NCBI GenBank assembly: GCA_023382595.1
Contig: JAHDWB010000003.1
Location: 279,570-343,569 of the forward strand
Length of the DNA: 64,000 nt
Origin: Anaerolineales bacterium
GTDB lineage: Bacteria; Chloroflexota; Anaerolineae; Anaerolineales; Villigracilaceae
Direction: 5' to 3'
Shown: one piece after another, positions 45,999 to 54,558 of the stretch
Layout of the letters: each line of letters opens with the position of its first letter
How positions within the stretch are numbered: the stretch's first letter is position 1
Made by a program: the position numbers and the translations under genes
Notes under the pieces: model-generated
What the model was told of the DNA's origin: nothing
What the model saw: the letters and a program-made list of their open reading frames with translations, nothing else
The model's database searches: none

Positions 45999-47489
45999 AT
46001 GTCTTTTTTCATCGGCATCGACTCTTCGACCACCGCCACCAAAGCCCTGCTAATGAATGAACGCGGGGATGTGCTCGGCGTGGCATCCAGCGAATATACC
46101 TACGAAACACCGCATCCGTTGTGGAGCGAGCAAGACCCGTCCTTGTGGTGGCGCGGAACCGTCCAAAGCATCCGCGAGGTGCTGCAAAAAACTGGTGTGG
46201 ATGCAAGTCAGGTCAAAGGTATCGGGTTGACAGGTCAAATGCATGGGTTGGTGCTGCTGGATGAGGACGGCGAGGTACTCCGCCCAGCGATCCTGTGGAA
46301 CGACCAACGCACCGCCTCGCAATGCGACGCCATCCGCCTCAAACTCGGACGGGAGAACCTGATCCGCATCACAGGCAACGACGCGCTGACGGGTTTTACT
46401 GCGCCGAAGATCCTGTGGGTGCAAGAGCATGAACCCGTCGTATGGAAACGCGCGCGCCATATCCTTTTACCAAAAGATTATGTCCGCTACAAAATGACCG
46501 GCGCGTTCGGCATCGACAAAGCCGACGGTGCGGGGACGATCCTCTTCGACCTCACAAAGCGCAATTGGTCTGCGGAGGTAACCTCCGCGTTGGAGATCCC
46601 CGCCGAATACCTGCCCCCCACCTTCGAGGGCACGGACGTCACCGGCGGGCTCACCTCGTCTGCCGCGAAGGAACTGGGACTGCCTGCGGGCATCCCTGTG
46701 TTCGGCGGCGGCGGCGACCAGGCAGCGAGCGCGGTCGGCACGGGCGCGGTGCGTGCGGGCGTGGTCTCTGTCAGCCTCGGCACCTCGGGCGTGGTCTTCG
46801 CCGCCACCGATTCGCCCGTCATCGAACCCGACGGACGCCTGCACGCTTTCTGTCATTCCGTGCCGGGCAAATGGCATTTGATGGGCGTGATGCTCTCGGC
46901 GGCGGGAAGCCTGCGCTGGCATCGCGACACCTTCGCCCCAGGCACCGATTTCGACTCCCTGCTCAAACCTGCCGCTCAAATCCCAGCGGGAAGCGACGGA
47001 CTGTTCTTCCTCCCATACCTGACCGGCGAACGCACGCCTCACCCCGACCCTCTGGCTCGCGGCGCCTTCATCGGCCTGACCGTCCGCCACAGCCTGCCTC
47101 ACCTCACCCGCTCCGTGCTGGAGGGCGTGTCGTTCGGTCTGCGCGATAGTTTCGAGTTGATGAAAGGCGCGGGGCTGGAGAACATCTCGCAGGTACGCGT
47201 CACGGGCGGCGGGGCGCGCAGTCCGCTGTGGAGGCAAATTCTCGCAGATGTACTTAAGGCGGAGGTTGTCACCGTCAACACGACGGAAGGCGCAGCGTAT
47301 GGAGCGGCTCTTTTGGCGGCGACAGGCTCGGGCGCGTTCCGAAGCGTCGAGTCCGCGTGTGATACGTCAGTGAAGATCACAGGGAGCATATCGCCAAATC
47401 CCACGCAGGTGGATATCTATCAGAAATACTACGAGGTATATCGAGAACTGTATCCGGCTTTGAGACCCACATTTTCAAAGATGGAATAA
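45999..47489 (+). CDS. xylB: Xylulokinase
   Basis: Predicted 496 aa, typical. FGGY motifs: FIGIDSSTTATKALL (about 4-18), GIGLTGQMHGLVLLD (about 72-86, with the MHG xylulose-site motif), SVSLGTSGVVFAAT (about 256-269) and RVTGGGARSPLWRQILADV (about 406-424). It phosphorylates D-xylulose to D-xylulose 5-phosphate, the point where the arabinose route also enters. GGAG precedes the ATG, 3 nt after the mutarotase-like gene. Confidence 0.95.
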   Translation: MSFFIGIDSSTTATKALLMNERGDVLGVASSEYTYETPHPLWSEQDPSLWWRGTVQSIREVLQKTGVDASQVKGIGLTGQMHGLVLLDEDGEVLRPAILWNDQRTASQCDAIRLKLGRENLIRITGNDALTGFTAPKILWVQEHEPVVWKRARHILLPKDYVRYKMTGAFGIDKADGAGTILFDLTKRNWSAEVTSALEIPAEYLPPTFEGTDVTGGLTSSAAKELGLPAGIPVFGGGGDQAASAVGTGAVRAGVVSVSLGTSGVVFAATDSPVIEPDGRLHAFCHSVPGKWHLMGVMLSAAGSLRWHRDTFAPGTDFDSLLKPAAQIPAGSDGLFFLPYLTGERTPHPDPLARGAFIGLTVRHSLPHLTRSVLEGVSFGLRDSFELMKGAGLENISQVRVTGGGARSPLWRQILADVLKAEVVTVNTTEGAAYGAALLAATGSGAFRSVESACDTSVKITGSISPNPTQVDIYQKYYEVYRELYPALRPTFSKME

Positions 47490-47590
47490 TAGAGGAAAGA
47501 CATCAAATAGCCGGGGAATGGCATCATCCCAACCTGCCGGAATTGTGCCAATTCATCTGAGCAATATAAAAAACCTCGACGGGGATGTGC

Positions 47591-48238
47591 TTAAAGGTGA
47601 CTATTTTCCAACAACCCCCTTTGCGCAGCGACCGCGATGGCGGCGGCGCGGGAGTCGACTCCCAGTTTGCTGTAAATGCTTGCCAGATGCGCCTTGACCG
47701 TCCGTTCGGAGATGCCGAGTTGGACGGCGATCTCCTTGCTGCGTTCGCCGCGTGCGACTGCTTCGAGCACCTCGAGTTCGCGCTCGGTCAGATTGGTGGG
47801 TTCGCTCGAAGTCGCTTTGGGCGCATTTGTTTGCGAAAGGACGCGCCTCATGATCTCAGGCTTGAGCAGTGTCTCGCCTCGGGCGGCGGCGCGGATGGTA
47901 TCGAATAGGGTCGAGCGGTCAGTGTCTTTGAGCAGGTAGCCGCGCGCGCCTGCTTGCAACCCGCGCAACATGAGTTCATCTTCATTGAAGGTGGTCAAAA
48001 TGACAACAGCGATCTCTGGCTGTTCGACGCGCAGTTTTTCGATGGCAGTCAAGCCGTCCATGTTGGGCATGCGCAGGTCCATCAGGACCACGTCAGGTTT
48101 GAGTTTTTTGCACAGGCTCAACGCCTCGTTGCCATCGGAGGCTTCACCGACAAGTTCGAGGTCGGGTTCGGTGTCAAGGACGAGGCGCAGTCCCTGGCGG
48201 ATGAGGAGATGGTCGTCGGCGATGAGGATCTTGATCAT
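47591..48238 (-). CDS. NarL/LiaR-like response regulator
   Basis: Predicted 215 aa. Receiver with ADDH (residues 7-10), phospho-acceptor Asp54 in LMDLRMPNMDG and Lys in YLLKDTD (about 105). LuxR-type HTH about 148-205 (LTERELEVLEAVARGERSKEIAVQL, ISERTVKAHLASIYSKL). Its ATG overlaps the stop of the kinase gene (ATGA). Candidate activator of the CTRTCC-N4-GGAYAG promoters that begin 140 nt beyond the kinase start. Confidence 0.94.
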   Translation of the reverse strand: MIKILIADDHLLIRQGLRLVLDTEPDLELVGEASDGNEALSLCKKLKPDVVLMDLRMPNMDGLTAIEKLRVEQPEIAVVILTTFNEDELMLRGLQAGARGYLLKDTDRSTLFDTIRAAARGETLLKPEIMRRVLSQTNAPKATSSEPTNLTERELEVLEAVARGERSKEIAVQLGISERTVKAHLASIYSKLGVDSRAAAIAVAAQRGLLENSHL

Positions 48239-49425
48239 AGGGGGATTTCAACTTTCAACAGCGCGCCTTTGCCTTTTTCGCTCTGGATGTCAAAACTTCC
48301 ATTCACCAAACGGACGCGTTCCTTGATTCCCAGAATTCCATAGTGACCTGCGGGGATGGCAGTCGCGTCGAAACCCTGACCGTCATCCTGTATCGTGAGC
48401 AAGAGGCTTTTGTCTTTCATCCTGAGATCAACCTCCACATTTTGAGCGTTGGCATGACGCGCGATGTTGGTGAGGGATTCGGCTACAGCGCGGACGAGAG
48501 TCTCTTTGGTGGAGTCAGGCAGGGGTGGAGTCGGATCCGCGTGGAAGCGGATGGGGATGCCGGTGGCGTTCGTGAAGCGGTCAAGTTCGAGGCGCAGGGC
48601 AGAGTCCAGATCATCCAGGGAAGGCTGGCGGAGGTCATCGATGACGCGGCGGGCATCGGCGAGGGTGAGGCGCGCTCCTTCCATTGCATTGGCAACGATG
48701 GACTGCACCTTGTCGTGGCGTTGGCTGGCGAGGTGGGCGTCGGCGGCTTCGAGTTGGAGAATGAGACCTGCCAGCCCTTGCGAGAGGGTGTCGTGCAGTT
48801 CGCGCGCCATGCGTTGACGTTCGTTGGCGATGGTGAGGTCCTCGACGCGGGCGGCGTAATCGGTCAATTGCTGGTTGGCGGTCTCCAGTTCTGCGGCGAG
48901 CGCCTGTGCCTTTTCACGAGCCTCCGCCTGACGCACATACATGGTGACATACATGCCGACGAAAATGATGATGGGGATGATGGTGGCGAGCCAGTAGATG
49001 GCACTTTCAAGGTTCGTGAATATGACCAGATTGAGCAGAAAGAGAGCGATGAAATACAGCGTTGAGAGAACACTCCAGCGGTTGATGCCGAGAAAGCCGA
49101 TGGTCTCGCCGATGAGCGCCATGTAGAGGGCAACGATCATGCCTGTGTTGCGGGACATAGCCGCGATGAAGAGGGCGAGCAGACCCTGGACGACGATATA
49201 CAGAACCTTGCGCCTCGGGACCTGGATGATGCGGACGACCAGCCAGTGGAGTGAGATGTGAATGACCATCAGGACGGTGAAGGGAGCGCCGTACCAGAAT
49301 TGATGCAGGGCGGCGTTGTTCGAGATGGACACAAAGTACATGCCAGCCAGGACGACGGTCATAAAGATGAAGAAGATGCGATAGTCCTGTTCGACCTTCG
49401 GCGGAGTCTCTTTTGAGGTGTTCAT
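48235..49425 (-). CDS. LiaS/NarX-like sensor histidine kinase
   Basis: Predicted 396 aa from ATG 49425 (MNTSKETPPK). Five or six membrane segments in residues 17-163 with short loops and no large extracellular domain, as in intramembrane-sensing kinases. A coiled segment follows (about 165-200), then HisKA_3 with His211 in ARELHDTLSQGLAG and HATPase (RAVAESLTNIARHANAQ, IQDDGQGFD, GILGIKERV). Phosphorylates the overlapping regulator. The frame is open further upstream, but that sequence crosses the divergent promoter and is not protein-like. Confidence 0.92.
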   Translation of the reverse strand: MNTSKETPPKVEQDYRIFFIFMTVVLAGMYFVSISNNAALHQFWYGAPFTVLMVIHISLHWLVVRIIQVPRRKVLYIVVQGLLALFIAAMSRNTGMIVALYMALIGETIGFLGINRWSVLSTLYFIALFLLNLVIFTNLESAIYWLATIIPIIIFVGMYVTMYVRQAEAREKAQALAAELETANQQLTDYAARVEDLTIANERQRMARELHDTLSQGLAGLILQLEAADAHLASQRHDKVQSIVANAMEGARLTLADARRVIDDLRQPSLDDLDSALRLELDRFTNATGIPIRFHADPTPPLPDSTKETLVRAVAESLTNIARHANAQNVEVDLRMKDKSLLLTIQDDGQGFDATAIPAGHYGILGIKERVRLVNGSFDIQSEKGKGALLKVEIPL

Positions 49426-49476
49426 GGCGATTTGATTGTATCGCAAACGGTTTTTTCCACAATCGTTCGAGCGGAC

Positions 49477-49494
49477 ATTGTACGAAAGTACAAT
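49477..49494. promoter_or_regulatory. Short palindrome in the kinase/exporter divergent region
   Basis: ATTGTAC-GAAA-GTACAAT, perfect 7-bp arms, 52 nt upstream of the kinase ATG. Could be an operator for the kinase promoter or, if transcribed, a GNRA-loop hairpin. Confidence 0.45.
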
Positions 49495-49562
49495 CCCCGT
49501 CCGCCCAAAGGCGCAATTGCGGCGGGAGCGGGGGAATCCTATACTGTGGGCAGTTCGAGACG

Positions 49563-49629
49563 CTATCCATTCGGACAGGTAAAGACTGAACCAGTGGAAG
49601 ATGTGCGGGCGGGGTCCCCGCCCTATACT
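49563..49629 (+). promoter_or_regulatory. Candidate regulated promoter 1 (CTRTCC-N4-GGAYAG type), exporter operon
   Basis: CTATCC-ATTC-GGACAG (49563-49578); 45 nt later TATACT (49624-49629) as -10; no -35 match at 17 nt. GGGCGGGGTCCCCGCCC lies just before the -10. The expected start site leaves about 15 nt to the 54-aa gene. Confidence 0.7.
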
Positions 49630-49650
49630 CAATGAAGCAAGGAGAATGAC

Positions 49651-49815
49651 ATGAACAAGAATCTGCTGACCACCATTTTCAAGGCTGTTGCGCTCGGCAT
49701 GGGTGTTGCCGTAATCGTGTTGAATGTGCTGGGCACGTTAGCTGTGGAGACCGCCATCTCCTTGTTGAGCATCGGTTTGACCGCGCTGGCGCTTGCCGCT
49801 TTGCAGAAGGAGTAA
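49651..49815 (+). CDS. 54-aa membrane peptide at the head of the exporter operon
   Basis: ATG 49651 with AAGGAG 8 nt upstream; 54 codons and TAA. Two hydrophobic stretches (FKAVALGMGVAVIVLNVLGTLA and ISLLSIGLTALALAALQ) with a single Glu between them, ending QKE. Not identified with any family. It lies directly under the regulated promoter and 55 nt before the ABC ATPase gene, so it may be a small regulator or subunit of the exporter. Confidence 0.7.
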   Translation: MNKNLLTTIFKAVALGMGVAVIVLNVLGTLAVETAISLLSIGLTALALAALQKE

Positions 49816-49832
49816 TTTTCCCTCACCCCCAA

Positions 49833-49855
49833 CCCCTCTCCCACAGGGAGAGGGG
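49833..49855. repeat. Short inverted repeat before the ATPase gene
   Basis: CCCCTCTCCC (49833-49842) and GGGAGAGGGG (49846-49855). Common dispersed palindrome type, no T-run. Confidence 0.6.
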
Positions 49856-49870
49856 AGTTAGGAGCATTAT

Positions 49871-50806
49871 ATGAAAGCCATAGAAGTCAAGAATCTAAAG
49901 AAGTCATTCGGCGATTTAGTCGCAGTGCAGGATGCGAGTTTTTCGGCGGAGTCGGGCGAGGTGTTGAGCCTGCTCGGCCCGAACGGGGCGGGGAAGTCAA
50001 CCACGATCTCCATGCTCTCAGGCTTGCTCGCACCTACTGGAGGCGACGCCTGCATCATGGGGCATTCGGTGATCCGTGAGCCTGAAGCCGCGAAGAAGAG
50101 TCTTGGCGTGGTGCCGCAGGATATTGCGCTGTATCCCGACCTCTCGGCGCGCGAGAACCTGGTCTTTTGGGGCAAGATGTACGGTCTACGCGGCGCGGCG
50201 TTGAAGTCAGCGGTGGACAATGTGCTGGAGATCGTCGGGCTGACGGAAAGGCAGAAGGACCACGTCGGCAAGTTTTCGGGAGGCATGAAGCGGCGCGTCA
50301 ACATCGGCGCGGCGTTGCTGCACAAGCCATCGGTCATCATCATGGATGAGCCGACCGTGGGCATCGATCCGCAATCGCGGCGGCATATTCTGGATAATGT
50401 CAAAGAGTTGAATCGGCAGGGCATGACCGTGCTATACACCACGCACTACATGGAGGAAGCCGCCGAACTCTCGGATCACATCGCCATCATGGACAAGGGC
50501 AGGGTGATCGCCTACGGCACGCACGAGGAATTGATCAAACTGGTCGGCGAGGAAACGCGCATTGACATCACGATCAATGCCGAGGGAGGAAAAGTCCTTG
50601 AGGCGTGGCGAGCAGTGGAAGGCGTGGCGCGGATCGATCCGCTGGATGGAACGTTGACCGCATTGGTGGATGACTCCAACCGCGTCCTGCCGCGATTGTT
50701 CGATGCCGCGTCGAAGGCCGGTGTGCGCATCACGTCCGTGGATATTCAGGAGCCGAACCTCGAGACGGTGTTTCTGCATCTGACGGGACGGGCGCTTAGG
50801 GACTAG
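49871..50806 (+). CDS. ABC-2 type exporter ATPase
   Basis: Predicted 311 aa, single nucleotide-binding domain plus a C-terminal extension typical of drug/antibiotic exporters. Walker A LGPNGAGKSTT (about 35-45), Q-loop VVPQDIALYP, signature FSGGMKRRVNIG (about 136-147), Walker B VIIMDEPTVGIDP (about 155-167), H-loop TTHYMEEA. The two permease genes follow directly. Probable role: export of a toxic or envelope compound, under control of the adjacent two-component pair. Confidence 0.94.
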   Translation: MKAIEVKNLKKSFGDLVAVQDASFSAESGEVLSLLGPNGAGKSTTISMLSGLLAPTGGDACIMGHSVIREPEAAKKSLGVVPQDIALYPDLSARENLVFWGKMYGLRGAALKSAVDNVLEIVGLTERQKDHVGKFSGGMKRRVNIGAALLHKPSVIIMDEPTVGIDPQSRRHILDNVKELNRQGMTVLYTTHYMEEAAELSDHIAIMDKGRVIAYGTHEELIKLVGEETRIDITINAEGGKVLEAWRAVEGVARIDPLDGTLTALVDDSNRVLPRLFDAASKAGVRITSVDIQEPNLETVFLHLTGRALRD

Positions 50807-50870
50807 AGACTGGAGACTGGAGATTAGTCACTATTCTCTAGTCATCTATTCTCCAATATCTGGAGAGATC

Positions 50871-52139
50871 ATGAAAATACTCGACATTGCCTTCAAAGAT
50901 TTGGTGCGTTCGACGCGCAGTCTGTTCCTGGTCGGGATGGCGTTTGCGGCGCCGCTGTTGATCACCGCGCTGATCTATTTTTCCTTTGGCAGTATCGCTG
51001 GCGGCGAACTGAGCCTGGCAAATATAAATGTCGGCGTGGTGAACATGGACGTCCTGCCCGCGGACGCTCCGCTGGATGTGCCGCTGGGTGAAAATATTCG
51101 AAGCATGTTCTTCGACGAGAGTGTCCAGTCGTGGATTCATGCCAGCGATTACCTTGATGCAGCCGCGGCGCGTGCCGCAATAAACGATCGGGAGATCGGC
51201 GTGGCGGTCATCATCCCCGCGACGTTTACAGAAGATTATCTGGCGGGCAAAAAAAGTACGGTCATCACGATCCTGCAAGACCCCACACTGTCGGTCGGTC
51301 CGACGGTGGTGCGAGACATGGTCACCTCGTTGCTGGATGGAGTCGCGGGTGGCGGGGTGGCATTCAAGGTGTTGAACGAACGTGTGGAAGTCAGCGGTCA
51401 AATGCTCGACCCTGTGACCATCCCGACGTTCTTTGAGAAATACTCAAACTGGTATGCCGATTTCCAACGCGCCTTGTTCCACTCGCCTGAGAAAGCCGCG
51501 CTGGTGACAACCTCCCCTGCGGATAAAGCTGATATGGGTGACCCAGTCCGGGATATTATGGGAACGGTCATGTCGGGACAGTTGATCTTCTTCTCGTTCT
51601 TCACGGGCGCGTATGCGATGATGTCCATTTTGCAGGAGTCGGAGGAAGGGACGCTGGCGCGTATCTTCACCACGCCGACAAACCGCACGACGATCCTGGC
51701 GGGGAAGTTCCTGGCAGTTCTGCTCACGGTGATCATCCAAGGCGCGGTGTTGATGACCGCGGGACATTACCTGTTCAAAATCAACTGGGGCGAGGTGGGA
51801 TCCTTCCTGCTCAGTTTCATGGGGCAGATGTTCGCCTCTGTGGGATTGGCGGTACTGCTGGTTTCGTTCGTCAGCAACAGCAAGCAGGCGGGTTTCGTCT
51901 TCGGCGGCGCGTTGACCGCACTGGGCATGATCAGCGGTCTGTTCACGACCAATATCAATATCGCAGCGTTTGACATGATGGGCAACTTCACGCCGCAGGG
52001 CTGGGTGCTCAAGGCGTGGAAACTGTCCCTTGCGGGGCAGCCTGCGGGCGAATTGGTCGTGCCGTTCCTCGTGTTGACGGCGATGGGCATCGTGACATTT
52101 GCCATCGGCGCGATGCTGTTTCGGAGGCGGTTTGCGTAA
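50871..52139 (+). CDS. ABC-2 type exporter permease 1
   Basis: Predicted 422 aa. One N-terminal membrane segment (LFLVGMAFAAPLLITALIYF), an extracellular domain of about 170 residues (LDVPLGENIRSMFFDESVQS, KSTVITILQDPTL), then five hydrophobic segments (ILAGKFLAVLLTVIIQGAVLM, MFASVGLAVLLVSFVSN, VLTAMGIVTFAIGAMLF). This is the ABC2_membrane_3 layout. Pairs with the next gene. The 64-nt gap upstream carries repeated GAGACTGGAGACTGGAGATT text and a dispersed-repeat look. Confidence 0.92.
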   Translation: MKILDIAFKDLVRSTRSLFLVGMAFAAPLLITALIYFSFGSIAGGELSLANINVGVVNMDVLPADAPLDVPLGENIRSMFFDESVQSWIHASDYLDAAAARAAINDREIGVAVIIPATFTEDYLAGKKSTVITILQDPTLSVGPTVVRDMVTSLLDGVAGGGVAFKVLNERVEVSGQMLDPVTIPTFFEKYSNWYADFQRALFHSPEKAALVTTSPADKADMGDPVRDIMGTVMSGQLIFFSFFTGAYAMMSILQESEEGTLARIFTTPTNRTTILAGKFLAVLLTVIIQGAVLMTAGHYLFKINWGEVGSFLLSFMGQMFASVGLAVLLVSFVSNSKQAGFVFGGALTALGMISGLFTTNINIAAFDMMGNFTPQGWVLKAWKLSLAGQPAGELVVPFLVLTAMGIVTFAIGAMLFRRRFA

Positions 52140-52187
52140 GTAGGGGCGGGGGAACCCCGCCCTGGGGCGAGATGACCTCGCCCCTAC
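52140..52187. repeat. GTAGGGGCG palindromic repeat between permease genes
   Basis: GTAGGGGCG (52140-52148) and CGCCCCTAC (52179-52187), with inner GGGG/CCCC pairing. Common intergenic palindrome, no T-run. Confidence 0.6.
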
Positions 52188-52196
52188 GGAGAAATC

Positions 52197-53414
52197 ATGA
52201 TGAGAATTATTGATCTTGCCCTCAAAGACCTTTCACAAGTTTTCCGCGACAAGCGTTCGCTGATGTTCCTCGTTGCCATGCCGATCCTCTTCACGTTCTT
52301 CATGGGCTTTGCCTACAAGAGCGGCAAGGATGAGGACGCGACTCAAGATACCCGCATCCCGCTCGGCTGGGTGAACAACGACCCGAACGGCTACGTGTCG
52401 GGACAACTATTCGAGATGCTCTCGAACTCCGACTCCGTCAGGCTCGTCGAATTAACACCTGAGGCAGTGGACGAATCCATCCGCAAGGGCGAAACGGCTG
52501 GGGCGTTGATCGTGCCCGCCGGGTACAGCGAGCAGGTAACAGCGGGGAAAGACGCGCAACTGGCTCTCGTCACCGACACCAGTTCCGCGCAGGGACAATC
52601 CCTTTTTCAACTCGTGCGGACGTCTGTCACGAAAGTGATGAGCGCGGTGGAGATCGCGCGGCTGAGCGCGGAGACGGTCGGCAAACCGAACGACGCTTCA
52701 GAACTGACCGAGTCGTTTGCTTCAGCCTCCCAAGCCTGGTCCGAAGCGGATAGCGCGTCGCTGGTCAAGGTGGAGCTGGTGATGGAAGAGTCGTTCCTCG
52801 GCGATTGGTACGGCGACAATCCGTACAATCAGGCGTCGCCCGGGATTCTGGTGCAGTTCGCGATCATGGGATTGGTGGCGTCGGGGCAGATCCTGGTGCA
52901 GGAGCGCAAGACGCGCACGCTCCAGCGGTTGATGTCCACGGCGATGCGTCCGTGGGAGATCGTGGCGGGACACACGCTGGCGATGTTCGCCGTGGTGTTT
53001 GCCCAGATCGCGCTGCTGGTGGTGTTCGGTCAATTGGCGTTGAGCGTGGATTACCTGCGCGCGCCGCTCGGCACACTGCTGGTCTCTGTGGCGTTGAGTT
53101 TGTGGGTCGCGGCGATGGGACTGTTGATCGGTACAATCGTGAAGGACGATTCGCAGGTGGTGCTGTTCGCGCTGATGGCGATGTTCATTTTCTCGGCACT
53201 GGGCGGGACATGGTTCCCGCTGGAGGTCGCCAGCGGCGCGTTCGCGGCGATCGGCAAGGCGATGCCCTCCGCTTGGGCGATGACAGGCTATCAGAACATC
53301 CTGATGCGCGGACTGGGACTTGAATCCGCGTGGATGCCGACGTTGATCCTGCTGGCTTATGCGCTGGGCTTCTTCGTGCTGGCGGTCTGGCGGTTCAGTA
53401 AGATGGACGTGTAG
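52197..53414 (+). CDS. ABC-2 type exporter permease 2
   Basis: Predicted 405 aa; the second Met (52200) is an equal start choice. Same layout as permease 1: one N-terminal segment (LMFLVAMPILFTFFMGFAY), extracellular domain (about 40-215), five C-terminal segments (IVAGHTLAMFAVVFAQIALLV, LLVSVALSLWVAAMGLLIG, ALMAMFIFSALGGTWFPLEV). The extracytoplasmic domain carries a stretch ESFLGDWYGDNPYNQASPGI found in this permease class. Forms a heterodimer with permease 1. Confidence 0.92.
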   Translation: MMRIIDLALKDLSQVFRDKRSLMFLVAMPILFTFFMGFAYKSGKDEDATQDTRIPLGWVNNDPNGYVSGQLFEMLSNSDSVRLVELTPEAVDESIRKGETAGALIVPAGYSEQVTAGKDAQLALVTDTSSAQGQSLFQLVRTSVTKVMSAVEIARLSAETVGKPNDASELTESFASASQAWSEADSASLVKVELVMEESFLGDWYGDNPYNQASPGILVQFAIMGLVASGQILVQERKTRTLQRLMSTAMRPWEIVAGHTLAMFAVVFAQIALLVVFGQLALSVDYLRAPLGTLLVSVALSLWVAAMGLLIGTIVKDDSQVVLFALMAMFIFSALGGTWFPLEVASGAFAAIGKAMPSAWAMTGYQNILMRGLGLESAWMPTLILLAYALGFFVLAVWRFSKMDV

Positions 53415-53416
53415 GA

Positions 53417-53482
53417 CTGTCCGTGTGGACAGGCATAAACCCTACTGTTGCATGAGGCATTTCGCCCCTGAAAGCGTATACT
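53417..53482 (+). promoter_or_regulatory. Candidate regulated promoter 2 (CTRTCC-N4-GGAYAG type), LiaF-like gene
   Basis: CTGTCC-GTGT-GGACAG (53417-53432) begins 2 nt after the permease stop; 44 nt later TATACT (53477-53482); no -35 match. About 20 nt of leader with AAAAGGAGG before the ATG. Confidence 0.7.
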
Positions 53483-53509
53483 GTTGTTAGAAATCAAAAG
53501 GAGGTTTCT

Positions 53510-54469
53510 ATGAAAGCTAATCGATCAAGTCTCTTCTGGGGGATATTGTTGATCGTTGGCGGCGGATTGGCGCTTGCCCAGCAATTGGGGTACTTAAACC
53601 AATTCCCCGACAGCGCATGGATGTGGGTCTTTGCGGGGATCAGCCTTGTGGCATTCCTCAGCTATGCGGTCAGCGGCTTCAAGGAATGGGGCTGGCTCTT
53701 CCCGGCGGGCGTATTCGGCGGGCTGGCAGTGACCATTGCGCTGGCAACCAACAACGTGGACAGCGCCGCAGTCGGTTCGCCGCTGTTCATCGGTTTGCTC
53801 ATTCCGTTTGCGGCGGCGTATCTCACCGACCGTAAGCAGAACTGGTGGGCGCTCATCCCCGGCGGCGTGATGTTGTTCCTGGCGCTGGTCACGCTAATGG
53901 TAGATACTGTCGGCGGTGAATGGGTCGGCTCTCTGTTCCTGTTCCTGATCGGGCTCAGCTTCTTCGTCGTGTACCTGAACAACCGCACGCGCACCTGGGC
54001 ATTGCTTGTCGCCTACATCCTGTTCGTGTTGAGCCTTGCGCCTGCCATGGCTTCCTTTAGCGGCGATACGGCGGCGTATTTCGGACCTGTGTTCCTCTTC
54101 GCGGTCGGTCTGCCGTTCTTCGTCCTCTACTTCCGCGAGGCAAAGAACTGGTGGGCGATCATCCCCGCCGGTGTGATGACCACCCTCGCCGTGCTTGCCG
54201 TATTGGGTATCGCAGGCTGGATCAAAGACACGCAGACCGGCGGATATGGCAACGCCATCCTGATGGGTGGACTCGCCGCGACCTTCGCTGTGGTCTGGCT
54301 GCGGCATGCCAAGGATTGGGCGAAGGTCGTCACCATCATCCTCGCGCTGGTGGCGGTGGTCTCCATCTTCTTCGCATCCCTGACTGAGATCTTCTGGCCC
54401 ATCGCGATCATCGTGGGCGGCACGTATCTGCTCTACACTGCCCTGCGTCCGAAACAGATACAGCAATGA
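53510..54469 (+). CDS. Polytopic membrane protein with LiaF-like transmembrane repeats
   Basis: Predicted 319 aa with an excellent ribosome site. About ten short membrane hairpins. The N-terminus (SSLFWGILLIVGGGLALAQQLG) and C-terminus (EIFWPIAIIVGGTYLLYTAL) both resemble the W-x-x-x-x-x-G-x-x-x-L pattern of the LiaI/LiaF-like transmembrane region; internal repeats KNWWAIIPAGVMTTLAVLAV and QNWWALIPGGVMLFLALVTL are near-duplicates. LiaF-like proteins modulate LiaRS-type kinases, which fits the adjacent pair, but this role is inferred. Confidence 0.75.
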   Translation: MKANRSSLFWGILLIVGGGLALAQQLGYLNQFPDSAWMWVFAGISLVAFLSYAVSGFKEWGWLFPAGVFGGLAVTIALATNNVDSAAVGSPLFIGLLIPFAAAYLTDRKQNWWALIPGGVMLFLALVTLMVDTVGGEWVGSLFLFLIGLSFFVVYLNNRTRTWALLVAYILFVLSLAPAMASFSGDTAAYFGPVFLFAVGLPFFVLYFREAKNWWAIIPAGVMTTLAVLAVLGIAGWIKDTQTGGYGNAILMGGLAATFAVVWLRHAKDWAKVVTIILALVAVVSIFFASLTEIFWPIAIIVGGTYLLYTALRPKQIQQ

Positions 54470-54470
54470 C

Positions 54471-54537
54471 CTGTCCACATGGATAGGATAAAACTCCCCC
54501 AGTGATGGGGGAGTTTTTTGTTGAGGCTGGCTATCAT
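54471..54537 (+). promoter_or_regulatory. Candidate regulated promoter 3 (CTRTCC-N4-GGAYAG type), peptidase operon
   Basis: CTGTCC-ACAT-GGATAG (54471-54486); 45 nt later TATCAT (54532-54537). Between them lies a terminator hairpin ending 12 nt before the -10. CAGGAG precedes the next ATG at 54559. Same spacing throughout as the promoter at 62528-62594. Confidence 0.7.
54493..54519 (+). terminator. Intrinsic terminator after the LiaF-like gene, embedded in promoter 3
   Basis: ACTCCCCC (54493-54500) pairs with GGGGGAGT (54507-54514), loop AGTGAT, then six T. It would stop transcription from the upstream gene while sitting at the -35 position of the next promoter. Confidence 0.9.
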
Positions 54538-54558
54538 CTTAGACAGGAGATTGCCACA

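Noticed and set aside
46442..47237. Long open frames overlapping xylB on both strands
   Set aside because: Arg/Pro-rich shadows of a GC-rich gene; xylB motifs are complete.
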